This document shows, piece by piece, positions 1 through 7,035 of a DNA stretch of 7,059 nucleotides. Origin of the DNA: Phycisphaerales bacterium (GTDB lineage Bacteria; Planctomycetota; Phycisphaerae; Phycisphaerales; UBA1924); NCBI GenBank assembly GCA_025453375.1, contig JALOQT010000045.1, positions 1-7,059 of the forward strand. Reading direction: 5' to 3'. A program made the translations under genes and the position numbers. The notes below the pieces were generated by a model, which searched no databases, was not told the DNA's origin, and was given only the letters and a program-made list of their open reading frames with translations. The first letter of the stretch is position 1, and every line of letters begins with the position of its first letter.

Positions 1-2685
1 GAAGTCGATCTTCTGGCCCTTCTTGGCGCCCTGCGTCAGCGTCGCCGTCACCTTGATCTCCCCGCGCGGGGTGAACTCGGCCGGCAGGTGGATGTCAAAC
101 GTGTCCGTCGGGCAGATGCCCAGGCTCTCGGCCGTCTGGCCGGGCTTGAACGTCAGCGGCAGCACGCCCATGCCCACCAGGTTGCCGCGGTGGATGCGCT
201 CGAAGCTCTCGGCGATGACGGCCTTGACGCCCAGCAGCATCGTGCCCTTGGCCGCCCAGTCACGCGATGAGCCCATGCCATAGTCCTTGCCCGCCAGCAC
301 GATCAGCGGCGTGCCGGCCTTCTTGTAGTTCGCCGAAGCGTCGAAGATCGTGCTGATCGGCGCGCCAGCCTGCGTGAAGTCACGCGTCCACCAGCCTTCC
401 TTGATCGGCGGGTTGGCCGAGCCATCGGTGCTGATGCCCGTGAGTTTGTTCTTGACGCGCACATTGGCGAAGGTGCCGCGCGTCATCACGCGGTCATTGC
501 CGCGACGGCTGCCATAGCTGTTGAACTGGCTCTTGGGCACGCCCAGCGCCTTGAGGTATTCACCGGCCGGGCTCTTCTCGGCGATGTCACCGGCGGGGCT
601 GATGTGGTCGGTCGTCACGCTGTCAGCCACGCTGACGAGCACGCGAGCGCCGACGATCGGCTTCATCGCGCCCGTCGCCGCGGTGGGCGACATGCCCTGG
701 AAGTACGGCGGGTGCTGGATGTACGTGCTCTTCTCGTTCCACGCATAGGCCTCGCTCTTGCTGACCGGCACCGCGTTCCACGTCTCGTTGGCCGTGAAGA
801 CCTTGGCATACTGCGTCTTGAACTGCTCAGGCGTCACGCACTGGGCCTTGATCGCCTGCACCTCCGCGTGCGTCGGCCAGATGTCCTTCAGGAACACCGC
901 CTTGCCATCGCGGCTTGTGCCGATCGGCTCGGTGCCCAGGTCAATCGCCACGCTGCCGGCAATCGCATAGGCCACGCACAGCGGCGGGCTGGCCAGATAG
1001 TTCGCCTTCACCGCCGGGTGCACGCGCCCTTCAAAGTTGCGATTGCCCGACAGCACGCTGGCCGCGACCAGATCCCCCTCCTTGATCGCCGCCTCGACCT
1101 CTTCGGGCAGCGGGCCGGAGTTGCCGATGCACGTCGTGCACCCGTAGCCGACGGTGTGGAAGCCGAGCGCTTCCAGATCTGCCGTCAACTTGGCCTTGTC
1201 GAGATAGTCCGTCACCACGCGAGAGCCCGGGGCGAGGCTCGTCTTGACCCAGGGCTTGCGCGTCAGGCCCAGCGCGTGCGCCTTGCGCGCCACCAGCCCC
1301 GCGGCGATGAGCACATCCGGGTTGCTGGTGTTCGTGCACGAGGTGATCGCCGCGATCACCACCGCGCCGTGCGTCAGTTTGTGCGAGCTGGCATCGGCCG
1401 GGTTCTTGTACGTCCCGAAGCTGCCGAAGATCTTGTCCATCCCCAGGCCAAACGCCGTGTTGCCCAGCGGCGCGCCGAGGCTCTTGAGGAACTCGGCCTT
1501 GACGTTCTTCAGCTCGACGCGATCCTGCGGGCGCTTCGGCCCGGCCAGGCTCGGCTGCACCGTGCCCAGGTCCAGCTCCATCGTGTCGGTGAAGATCGGA
1601 TCAGGCGTGCTCGTGTCCCACCACAGCATGTTGGCCTTGCAGTAGGCCTCGGTCAGCGCCGCCTGCTCGGTCCGCCCGGTGAACTTCATGTAGTCGATCG
1701 TGTTGGCATCGACCGGGAAGAAGCCCATCGTCGCGCCATACTCCGGCGCCATATTGGCGATCGTCGCACGATCCGGCACCGAAAGCGCCGCGATGCCCGG
1801 GCCGAAGAACTCGACGAACTTGTCCACCACGCCCTTCTTCCGCAGCATCTGCGTGACAGTCAGCACCAGGTCCGTCGCCGTCGCGCCCTCGGGCAGTTTG
1901 CCCGTGAGTTTGAAGCCGATGACCTCCGGCGGCAGCATGTAGTACGGCTGGCCCAGCATCACCGCCTCGGCCTCGATCCCGCCGACGCCCCAGCCCACCA
2001 CGCCCAGGCCGTTGATCATCGTCGTGTGGCTGTCCGTCCCCACGCACGAGTCCGGATACACCACCGTCTCGCTCCCGGCGCTCTTGGTCAGCACGCCTGG
2101 CGAGAGATACTCAAGGTTCACCTGGTGCACGATCCCCGTCGCCGGCGGCACACAGCGGAAGTTGCTCAGGCTCTGCTGGCCCCACTTGAGGAACTCATAC
2201 CGCTCGGTGTTCCGCTCAAACTCCAGCTTGTTGTTGAACGTCAACGCCGTCATCCCATCGCGACCCTGCGCAAAGGCATCGACCTGCACGCTGTGGTCAA
2301 TCACCAGATCGCACGGCACCAGCGGGTTGATCAGATTCGGATCGCCACCCAGGCTCTTCATCGCGCTGCGCATCGCCGCCAGGTCCACCACGCACGGCAC
2401 ACCCGTGAAATCCTGCAGCACCACCCGCCCGACCATGAACGGCACCTCGCCCTTGCTCGGCGCCTTGGCGTCATACCCCGCCATGCCCGTCACATCGTCG
2501 TTGTTGACCACAAACCCGTCCACGCTCCGCAGCATGCTCTCCAGCAGCACGCGGATGCTGTACGGGAGCTGGGCGATCGGCTTGCCGACACGCTTCTCCG
2601 TCAACGCCGAGAGCCGGAAGTACGTATACGTCTTGCCGCCGACAGACAGCGTGCTGCGTGCGCCAAAGGGGTCGTGAGTCGTCAT
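1..2685 (-). CDS. acnA: aconitate hydratase AcnA (3' end cut off by window edge)
   Basis: Aconitase interconverts citrate and isocitrate via cis-aconitate in the cytoplasmic TCA cycle, using a [4Fe-4S] cluster. The minus-strand frame is open from the ATG at 2683-2685 to base 1, giving 895 codons without a stop. The N-terminus (FGARSTL...[10 protein letters not shown]) is typical of the AcnA/IRP1 branch. The three cluster ligands are visible: Cys450 in SCTNTSNP, and Cys516 and Cys519 in [14 protein letters not shown]. The 66-residue spacing matches E. coli AcnA (435, 501, 504). The swivel-domain motif [10 protein letters not shown] has Arg808. Family length is about 890-930, and the terminal RIDTP...YY..GGIL-type segment is missing, so roughly 30 residues lie outside the window. 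The start is supported by GGAG at 2693-2696, seven bases upstream. The apo form of this family can bind RNA; nothing here tests that. The gene lies 110 bases downstream of the zinc-ribbon gene on the same strand, with no clear terminator between, so read-through is possible. Confidence 0.97.
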   Translation of the reverse strand, partial: MTTHDPFGARSTLSVGGKTYTYFRLSALTEKRVGKPIAQLPYSIRVLLESMLRSVDGFVVNNDDVTGMAGYDAKAPSKGEVPFMVGRVVLQDFTGVPCVVDLAAMRSAMKSLGGDPNLINPLVPCDLVIDHSVQVDAFAQGRDGMTALTFNNKLEFERNTERYEFLKWGQQSLSNFRCVPPATGIVHQVNLEYLSPGVLTKSAGSETVVYPDSCVGTDSHTTMINGLGVVGWGVGGIEAEAVMLGQPYYMLPPEVIGFKLTGKLPEGATATDLVLTVTQMLRKKGVVDKFVEFFGPGIAALSVPDRATIANMAPEYGATMGFFPVDANTIDYMKFTGRTEQAALTEAYCKANMLWWDTSTPDPIFTDTMELDLGTVQPSLAGPKRPQDRVELKNVKAEFLKSLGAPLGNTAFGLGMDKIFGSFGTYKNPADASSHKLTHGAVVIAAITSCTNTSNPDVLIAAGLVARKAHALGLTRKPWVKTSLAPGSRVVTDYLDKAKLTADLEALGFHTVGYGCTTCIGNSGPLPEEVEAAIKEGDLVAASVLSGNRNFEGRVHPAVKANYLASPPLCVAYAIAGSVAIDLGTEPIGTSRDGKAVFLKDIWPTHAEVQAIKAQCVTPEQFKTQYAKVFTANETWNAVPVSKSEAYAWNEKSTYIQHPPYFQGMSPTAATGAMKPIVGARVLVSVADSVTTDHISPAGDIAEKSPAGEYLKALGVPKSQFNSYGSRRGNDRVMTRGTFANVRVKNKLTGISTDGSANPPIKEGWWTRDFTQAGAPISTIFDASANYKKAGTPLIVLAGKDYGMGSSRDWAAKGTMLLGVKAVIAESFERIHRGNLVGMGVLPLTFKPGQTAESLGICPTDTFDIHLPAEFTPRGEIKVTATLTQGAKKGQKIDF

Positions 2686-2728
2686 GGGTGTGCTCCAGAA
2701 TCAGGCGTGAAGAAGCAGAGGACAGTCA

Positions 2729-2758
2729 AGTATCGATCAGGAGCGATCATCAATCCAA
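2729..2758 (-). promoter_or_regulatory. weak candidate promoter for acnA
   Basis: Reading the minus strand, TTGGAT (2753-2758) and GATACT (2729-2734) are separated by 18 bases. They match the sigma-70-type -35 and -10 boxes at about three and four of six positions. This would put the transcript start near 2722 and give acnA a leader of about 37 bases. The match is modest, and planctomycete promoter consensus is poorly known, so this is only a candidate. Confidence 0.25.
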
Positions 2759-2778
2759 TCGATAGAACGGTTTGCTGT

Positions 2779-2800
2779 CATAACCACAAGTGATGTTATG
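2779..2800. promoter_or_regulatory. dyad CATAAC-N10-GTTATG, possible operator
   Basis: A perfect 6-base inverted repeat, CATAAC and GTTATG, flanks ten bases and overlaps the stop codon (2796-2798) of the upstream zinc-ribbon gene. Inside it lies a smaller CAC/GTG symmetry. No T-run follows on either strand, so it does not look like an intrinsic terminator. Its form, an interrupted AT-containing dyad, resembles a LysR-type recognition site. If the weak acnA promoter is right, the dyad is centred near -67, where such regulators commonly bind. The sequence shows the dyad; the function is inference. Confidence 0.3.
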
Positions 2801-3311
2801 GCTGTGCGTCGGGAGGCGCCTTCAAAGTCGCGGCCTCAACGGCCTGGCGCAGCAACCGCCGCCGCCGCCGCGCGATCCACACGCTCGGCAGCACGATCAG
2901 CACGATCACGAAAAAGCCAAACATGCCAACTGAGGCCCAATCCGCACCCGTGCGGTTGCTCGTCACCAGTCCAGTCGTCTCCAAGAGCAGCACCCCGGGA
3001 TACACCAGCAAGAAGCTGACCGGCACCCCGACGCACCCCATCAACACATAGATCCGCCGCGAACGCCGGCGTGACCGCACGCGCAGCACCGGGCCATCGA
3101 CGCCAGCCAGTGCAAACGCCCAGCCACATTCCGGGCAGCGCCCGCGCTGCAGCATGTCCGCCGTGACGTGATACGTGCACTGCCCGCACGCCGGCGGCAT
3201 GTTGGCCGTCTTGGTCAGCCGCACATCGCGATATACCTCGCGCACGAGCAGCACCAACATCACCAGCAGCACGATCAACAGAAACAGTGGTATCAGCGCA
3301 ATGAGAAACAT
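2796..3311 (-). CDS. zinc-ribbon membrane protein, second tandem paralog
   Basis: This is a 171-residue protein of unknown function. A very hydrophobic N-terminal helix (about residues 3-23) precedes a zinc ribbon with Cys42, Cys45, Cys59 and Cys62 (CGQC...RCPEC, spacing C-x2-C-x13-C-x2-C). A basic stretch (about 78-86, [10 protein letters not shown]) leads into two more probable membrane helices (about 87-109 and 126-147) and an arginine-rich tail. By the positive-inside rule, the ribbon and basic stretch would both sit in the cytoplasm only if helix 1 runs outside-in to out; topology is uncertain. The ATG lies two bases after the stop of the preceding gene. GGAGG at 3320-3324, within the end of that gene, serves it with an 8-base spacer, suggesting translational coupling. 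Many planctomycete proteins carry this RCPECG ribbon plus membrane helices, and no function is established that I know of. Confidence 0.85.
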   Translation of the reverse strand: MFLIALIPLFLLIVLLVMLVLLVREVYRDVRLTKTANMPPACGQCTYHVTADMLQRGRCPECGWAFALAGVDGPVLRVRSRRRSRRIYVLMGCVGVPVSFLLVYPGVLLLETTGLVTSNRTGADWASVGMFGFFVIVLIVLPSVWIARRRRRLLRQAVEAATLKAPPDAQP

Positions 3312-3313
3312 CG

Positions 3314-3859
3314 CTACGCCCTCCCCTCTTCACCAGCAACGTGCGCCTGCCCGCGCTGGCGTGCGGCTTGCTCCAGCGCCTGCTCCGCCGCCACCCGCCC
3401 CCGGAGCGTTCGCATCGCCCTCGACCGATTGCTCCACACCCACGCGCACGGCAGCATCCCCAGGCACACTACGCCCGCCAGAAACGCGACCAGTGGCCAC
3501 CATCCCACGTTCACACGCCCCAGCCCACCCACCAGCAGCGCACACACCGCCGCCAGCACGCTGCCAAGCCACAGCCCTCCACACACGAAGCGCGCATAGA
3601 CCCACTTTCGCGCCACGCGTCGCCCGATCGCCAGCCGCGCCGAATCCACCCCGCCGACGACATACATCGCCCCGCACTCCGGGCATCTTCCACGCGTGAG
3701 CATGTCCGGCGTCGCGCCAAAGCCGCACACACCGCAAGACGCGCCCGCCCGGCTGAACTTCCGAAGCGCCGACTCGTTATAAAGGTCTAGTACCATCACC
3801 CCCAGCACCACCATCGTGATCGTGATGACCACCAGCCACCCGGGATCGATGCCGCCCAT
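3314..3859 (-). CDS. zinc-ribbon membrane protein, first tandem paralog
   Basis: This is a 181-residue protein of unknown function with the same plan as the gene that follows it. Helix 1 lies at about residues 8-25, and the zinc ribbon at Cys42, Cys45, Cys59 and Cys62 (CGVC...RCPEC). A basic linker near 80-85 and two further membrane helices (about 89-113 and 119-142) follow, then a hydrophilic C-terminal tail rich in Arg, Ala, Glu and Gln that could be helical. The cysteines fall at exactly the same residue numbers as in the neighbour. Both share the pattern T-x-DML-x-RGRCPECG and a following GVD, so the two are paralogs, probably from a tandem duplication. The ATG at 3857-3859 is preferred over a GTG two codons upstream, because GGAGG sits at 3865-3869 with a 5-base spacer. 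It starts 15 bases after the LysR stop, so the two are very likely co-transcribed. Confidence 0.85.
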   Translation of the reverse strand: MGGIDPGWLVVITITMVVLGVMVLDLYNESALRKFSRAGASCGVCGFGATPDMLTRGRCPECGAMYVVGGVDSARLAIGRRVARKWVYARFVCGGLWLGSVLAAVCALLVGGLGRVNVGWWPLVAFLAGVVCLGMLPCAWVWSNRSRAMRTLRGRVAAEQALEQAARQRGQAHVAGEEGRA

Positions 3860-3864
3860 AGTCA

Positions 3865-3869
3865 CCTCC
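3865..3869 (-). promoter_or_regulatory. ribosome binding site deciding the start of the first zinc-ribbon gene
   Basis: GGAGGTGA on the minus strand (3862-3869) is a full Shine-Dalgarno match in the 15-base gap after the LysR stop. It is five bases from the ATG at 3857-3859. The alternative GTG at 3863-3865 overlaps the Shine-Dalgarno itself and cannot use it. Confidence 0.8.
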
Positions 3870-3874
3870 GCGAG

Positions 3875-4762
3875 TCACGCCTTCCCACGCACCATCACCT
3901 CAAACGCCCTCCCCGCCCCGCTCAGCACTCGCGCGTTGCTCCGCACCAGCGCCAGTTTTCGGCTCAGGCGGCCTTCCTTGCACGTGCGGCCTTCGCCCGC
4001 GCGCAGCGCAAACCGCGACACAAACCCCACGCCCACCCCCGCCGCCACCATGCCCTTGATACCTTCGATCGACCGCAGCTCCATCACGACATTCAGCCGC
4101 ACGCCCGCTGCTCGCGCCGCATCGTCAATCACCGCGCGCACCGCCGTCCCCGCCTCAAAGGCAATCACCGGCACACCTTCAAGATCGCGCCAGCGAAACG
4201 TGTCACTCGCGCCAGCGCTCAAGCCGCCCGGCCCGCGCCGCGGCGGGTCGATCAACCGCAACTCATCATCCACCAGCGGCGTCACGATCAACTCGCCCGC
4301 CTCGGCCTTGCTCAGTGGCAGCGTCACGATCCCGATATCCAGATCCCCACTGGCCACCGCCGCCGCGACCGCCCCGCTGCCCGCCTCGCGCACGTAAAAC
4401 GTCACGCCCGGGTGCTTGGCGCGAAACGCCGAGATCACCGGCGGCAGGATGTAACTCACCGCCGTCGCCCCGCCGCCAAGCCGCAGACTGCCGCGCTGCA
4501 GCCCGGCAATCTCGCGCACCGCTCGCGTGCCCGCCTCAGCACTGCGAATCGTCTCCTCCGCGTGACGCAAAAACACCTGCCCCGCCTCGGTGGGCGAGAC
4601 GCCCCGCGCCGTGCGATGCAGCAGTTCGCTGCCCAGCTCCGCCTCCAGCCGCTTGAGCATCGCCGACAACGCCGACTGCGTCACCCCCATCTCCCGCGCC
4701 GCCCGCGTGACATGCCTCGCCCGGCAAATCGCCACAAACTGTCGCAGCGCCGTCAGCTCCAT
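3875..4762 (-). CDS. LysR-family transcriptional regulator
   Basis: This is a DNA-binding transcriptional regulator of the LysR type, 295 residues (family usually about 290-320). The N-terminal winged helix-turn-helix covers about residues 1-60, with the helix-turn-helix near 18-37 (VTRAAREMGVTQSALSAMLK) and the usual wing ending in RTARGVSPTEAG. A linker helix (about 62-90) leads to the effector-binding periplasmic-binding-protein-like domain from about 92. Typical segments include GSLRLGG, the LP..ISAFRAKHPGV helix, SGDLDIGIVTLP and GIKGMVAAGVGVGFVS. The effector cannot be read from the sequence. The ATG at 4760-4762 (MELTALRQFV) fits the family; longer forms would run into the repeat upstream. 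Its ribosome site is poor (a GGTGGGG stretch just before the ATG). It heads a unit with two zinc-ribbon membrane genes. Unlike many LysR genes it has no divergent partner; the upstream neighbour points the same way and is closed off by a terminator. Confidence 0.93.
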   Translation of the reverse strand: MELTALRQFVAICRARHVTRAAREMGVTQSALSAMLKRLEAELGSELLHRTARGVSPTEAGQVFLRHAEETIRSAEAGTRAVREIAGLQRGSLRLGGGATAVSYILPPVISAFRAKHPGVTFYVREAGSGAVAAAVASGDLDIGIVTLPLSKAEAGELIVTPLVDDELRLIDPPRRGPGGLSAGASDTFRWRDLEGVPVIAFEAGTAVRAVIDDAARAAGVRLNVVMELRSIEGIKGMVAAGVGVGFVSRFALRAGEGRTCKEGRLSRKLALVRSNARVLSGAGRAFEVMVRGKA

Positions 4763-4793
4763 ACCCCACCAGCATACCGCCCACGCCGCCTCA

Positions 4794-4893
4794 CGTGGCA
4801 CGGCTTTTCAAGCCGTGCACAAACTCCACCGACTCCTCCCACCCCACGCCCGCCAGCGCAGTCCATGTGCACGGCTTGGAAAGCCGTGCCACG
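4794..4893. repeat. inverted pair of REP-like palindromes (MITE-like doublet)
   Basis: Two 28-base arms, 4794-4821 and 4866-4893, are inverted copies of each other with one mismatch (TTTTC versus TTTCC in this orientation). They enclose a 44-base spacer. Each arm is itself a hairpin: GCACGGCTT, a 3-base loop (TTC or GGA), then AAGCCGTGC. The unit could therefore fold as two small hairpins or one long one. It fills most of the gap between the transketolase terminator and the LysR start (4762), so the LysR promoter must lie in or very near it. Such palindrome doublets resemble REP/BIME elements mobilised by RAYT (Y1-type) transposases. No transposase lies in this window. Mobility is inferred; the structure is seen. 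Confidence 0.85.
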
Positions 4894-4899
4894 AGAACG

Positions 4900-4924
4900 A
4901 AAAAGCCCCCGCTCACGCAGGGGC
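4900..4924 (-). terminator. intrinsic terminator after transketolase
   Basis: On the minus strand GCCCCTGC, a GTGA tetraloop and GCGGGGGC form an 8-pair stem (4905-4924), followed directly by five T residues (4900-4904). One pair is U-G in the minus-strand RNA but would be a C-A mismatch in the plus-strand RNA, and the T-run is only on the minus side. The terminator therefore acts on minus-strand transcription. It lies 46 bases past the transketolase stop and separates that gene from the LysR unit. Confidence 0.85.
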
Positions 4925-4946
4925 CTTGCACTTCATCTCACAGCGT

Positions 4947-4970
4947 CACTGTGCCACTGTGCCACTGCTT
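4947..4970. repeat. octamer tandem repeat CACTGTGC
   Basis: Two perfect copies of CACTGTGC (4947-4954 and 4955-4962) and a partial third (CACTG, 4963-4967) abut the transketolase stop codon at 4970-4972. The tract is non-coding. No function can be assigned. Confidence 0.7.
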
Positions 4971-6937
4971 CACGCCACCTGCAGCGCCGCCAGCACCTGC
5001 TTGACGATGTCATCCGCCGAGAGGTTGCACATCTTGAGCATCTCCTCCGGCGTCTTGGCCGACTTGGGAATCCGCCGCACGTGCATCTGGTGCAGCGTGA
5101 ACGCATCGCCCGAGGCCGTCAGCGCATCGGCCACGGCTGAGCCGATGCCGCCGCCGTAGTTGTCCTCGATCGTCACGATCATGCCGTTGTTCGCGTTGGC
5201 GATGTCCAGCAGCTTGTCGGTGTCAAACGGCAGCGAGTACAGGTCCACCAGCGTCGCGCTCACGCCCGCCTTGTCCAGCAGTTCCAGCGCCTTGTTGGCC
5301 TCGTGGACCATGTATCCCGCCGCACACAGCAGGATGTCGCGCCCCTCGGTGAGCACTTCAAACCCGCCGAGGTTGAACGCCGTGTTGTCGTTGTAGATGA
5401 ACTCCGTGTCGGCACGCAGCGTCCGCATGTAGCACGCACCCTCATACTCCGCCATCGCGTGCGTCAGGGCATACGCCGCATACGCATCGGCCGGCTGCAG
5501 CACATAGCACGCCGGGTTCCCGCGATGATCCCGCGCCGAGCTGAGGCTGCGGAACCACGCGATGTCCGGCAGGCTCATCTGGCTCGGGCCATCAGCCGCG
5601 AGGGTGATGCCCGCGTGGCTGCCGACGATCTTGAGGTTCGCCCCGCCGTTGATCGCCATCTCGATCTGGTCATACGCCCGCGTGACGAACTTGGCGAAGG
5701 TCGTGCAGAAGGGAATCTTCCCCGCCGCGCTCATCCCCGCCGCGACGGAGATCATGTTCTGCTCGGCGATCTTGCACTCGACGAAGCGATTGGCCATCGC
5801 CAGGTCCTTCTTGAACATGTCCGCCATCGTGCTGTTGGAGACATCCGCATCCAGCGAGACCACGCGGCTGTTGGCCTGCCCCAGCGCCCGCAGCGCGATG
5901 CCAAACGCCCGGCGCGTGGCCATCTTGCCCTTGTGAATCGCGCTGACCAGGTCATACTTCTTGGCAATCTCCCCCAGCGGGATCATGTCGGCGCTGTTCC
6001 AATCCTGCGGCTTCGCCTCCGCCGGCGGACGGATCTCAAAAGCGTCCGACGACACCAGCGCCGTGGTCATCGCCACGCGCTTCTCGTCCAGCTCGGTGAT
6101 CGCCTTCTTGAGCACTTCGCCCTCGGCCGGCTTGCCGTGCCACCCTGCCCCGGTCATCACCGACGTGCCCCAGCCCTTGACCGTCTTGGCGACGACCACC
6201 ATCGGCTGCTCGTCAGACCCGGCAACCTTGGCGAACTGATCAAACGCCGCCTTGATCTGCTTCGGGTCATGCCCGTCGATCTCGACGACCGTGAAGCCCG
6301 CCGCGGCACACTTGGCCGCGATCGTCTTGGCCGCCTGCTGCTTGCTGACGCGATCGGCCTGGCCATACTCATTGCAGTTGAAGATCGGCAGCACGCTGTT
6401 GAGCTTCCGCTCGCTGATGAAGTCCAGCGCCTCGGCAATCTGCCCCTCGCGGCTTTCGCCATCGCCGATGATGCAGTAGATCCGCTTGTCGATGTTGTCC
6501 AGCCGGGCCGCCTCAGCCAGCCCCGCCGCCACCGACAACCCCTGCCCGAGGCTGCCCGTCGCCGCGTCAAAGAAGGGGAACCCTTCCATCGGGTTCGGAT
6601 GCCCGTCGATTTCGCTGTGCCACTCGCGCAGCTTCATCGCATCAGCCACCGTCATGGCCCGGCGCGTCTCCGGATCGCGCCCGATCTTCACACCCAGCTT
6701 CGCGCACGCCGCATACACGATCGGCACCGCGTGGCCCTCAGACAGCACCAGCCGGTCGCTGGTCGGATAGTCGGGATAGTCCGGGCTCCAGCGCATCGCG
6801 CTGAACATCAGCACCGTGACGATGTGCCCGAGGCTCATCGCCGTCGACGGGTGACCGCTGCCAGCGGCGTTGCACATCTCCAGGCTCAAACGGTCCAGCT
6901 CAATGGCCTGGGCATGGACGGCGGCTTCAAAGCTCAT
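4970..6937 (-). CDS. tkt: transketolase, animal-like type
   Basis: Transketolase moves two-carbon ketol units between sugar phosphates in the cytoplasmic non-oxidative pentose phosphate pathway, using thiamine diphosphate and a divalent metal. The protein has 655 residues in the usual three domains: cofactor-binding (about 5-275), pyrimidine-binding (about 340-510) and C-terminal (about 520-645). Seen residues include His29 (GSGHP), His69 (SEGHA), the GDG...N cofactor motif with Asp159 and Asn189, His267 (GWHGKP), and the catalytic Glu392 in IAEQNM. The SEGHA, GWHGKP, IPFCTTFAKFVTRAYDQI and AADGPSQM segments match the vertebrate-type subgroup better than E. coli TktA, and the His29-His69 and Asp159-Asn189 spacings fit human transketolase as I recall it. 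The ATG at 6935-6937 is chosen because AGGAG lies five bases upstream (6943-6947); an upstream in-frame ATG would translate the leader repeats. The gene is probably a single transcription unit, as a terminator follows. Confidence 0.96.
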   Translation of the reverse strand: MSFEAAVHAQAIELDRLSLEMCNAAGSGHPSTAMSLGHIVTVLMFSAMRWSPDYPDYPTSDRLVLSEGHAVPIVYAACAKLGVKIGRDPETRRAMTVADAMKLREWHSEIDGHPNPMEGFPFFDAATGSLGQGLSVAAGLAEAARLDNIDKRIYCIIGDGESREGQIAEALDFISERKLNSVLPIFNCNEYGQADRVSKQQAAKTIAAKCAAAGFTVVEIDGHDPKQIKAAFDQFAKVAGSDEQPMVVVAKTVKGWGTSVMTGAGWHGKPAEGEVLKKAITELDEKRVAMTTALVSSDAFEIRPPAEAKPQDWNSADMIPLGEIAKKYDLVSAIHKGKMATRRAFGIALRALGQANSRVVSLDADVSNSTMADMFKKDLAMANRFVECKIAEQNMISVAAGMSAAGKIPFCTTFAKFVTRAYDQIEMAINGGANLKIVGSHAGITLAADGPSQMSLPDIAWFRSLSSARDHRGNPACYVLQPADAYAAYALTHAMAEYEGACYMRTLRADTEFIYNDNTAFNLGGFEVLTEGRDILLCAAGYMVHEANKALELLDKAGVSATLVDLYSLPFDTDKLLDIANANNGMIVTIEDNYGGGIGSAVADALTASGDAFTLHQMHVRRIPKSAKTPEEMLKMCNLSADDIVKQVLAALQVA

Positions 6938-6942
6938 GGAAA

Positions 6943-6947
6943 CTCCT
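6943..6947 (-). promoter_or_regulatory. ribosome binding site deciding the transketolase start
   Basis: AGGAG on the minus strand stands five bases before the ATG at 6935-6937. It fixes this start over the in-frame ATG at 7034-7036, whose extra 33 residues (including SLDPLSLDP) are only a translation of the leader repeats and have no family counterpart. Confidence 0.8.
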
Positions 6948-6955
6948 AGGAAGAA

Positions 6956-6982
6956 GGGATCGAGGGAGAGGGGATCGAGGGA
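6956..6982. repeat. 12-base direct repeat at a 15-base period
   Basis: GGGATCGAGGGA occurs at 6956-6967 and again at 6971-6982. In the transketolase transcript this is a pyrimidine-rich tract (TCCCTCGATCCC twice) just before the ribosome binding site. It may be slippage-generated; no function is known to me. Confidence 0.75.
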
Positions 6983-6986
6983 AGGT

Positions 6987-6999
6987 GTCGCTGCGCGAC
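6987..6999. other. small hairpin in the transketolase leader
   Basis: GTCGC and GCGAC are perfect 5-base inverted arms around a 3-base loop. No T-run follows on the minus strand, so it is not an obvious terminator. It may lie in the 5' untranslated region or mark a short palindromic element. Confidence 0.4.
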
Positions 7000-7008
7000 G
7001 TGTATTCA

Positions 7009-7030
7009 GTGATGAGTGATGAGTGACGAG
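7009..7030. repeat. heptamer tandem repeat GTGATGA
   Basis: There are three consecutive 7-base units: GTGATGA (7009-7015), GTGATGA (7016-7022) and GTGACGA (7023-7029, one substitution). The tract is upstream of transketolase and not coding in any supported frame. Confidence 0.75.
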
Positions 7031-7035
7031 AAACA

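Noticed and set aside
604..2793. Long plus-strand open frame of about 730 codons
   Set aside because: It lies opposite acnA, whose cluster cysteines and family motifs are unmistakable. The plus-strand product is a low-complexity Arg/His/Ala/Leu-rich sequence, as expected for an antisense frame in GC-rich DNA, and has no recognisable domain.
2779..2800. Intrinsic terminator after the second zinc-ribbon gene
   Set aside because: The inverted repeat is AT-containing, with a 10-base gap and no following T-run on the minus strand, so it would terminate poorly.
3860..3865. GTG start two codons upstream for the first zinc-ribbon gene
   Set aside because: The GTG is part of the Shine-Dalgarno stretch itself. 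The ATG at 3857-3859 has the correct spacing.
4763..4801. N-terminal extension of the LysR protein by 13 residues
   Set aside because: The extension starts inside the palindrome arm and precedes the conserved MELTALRQF start of the family.
4590..5159. Plus-strand frames running across the palindrome pair, encoding GTAFQAV-like peptides
   Set aside because: The GTAFQAV peptide is simply the translation of the REP-like palindrome. The rest overlaps the LysR and transketolase coding regions in antisense.
5303..6949. Long plus-strand open frame of about 550 codons
   Set aside because: It is the antisense frame of transketolase, with the same Arg/His-rich composition, no family resemblance and no need to invoke a second gene.
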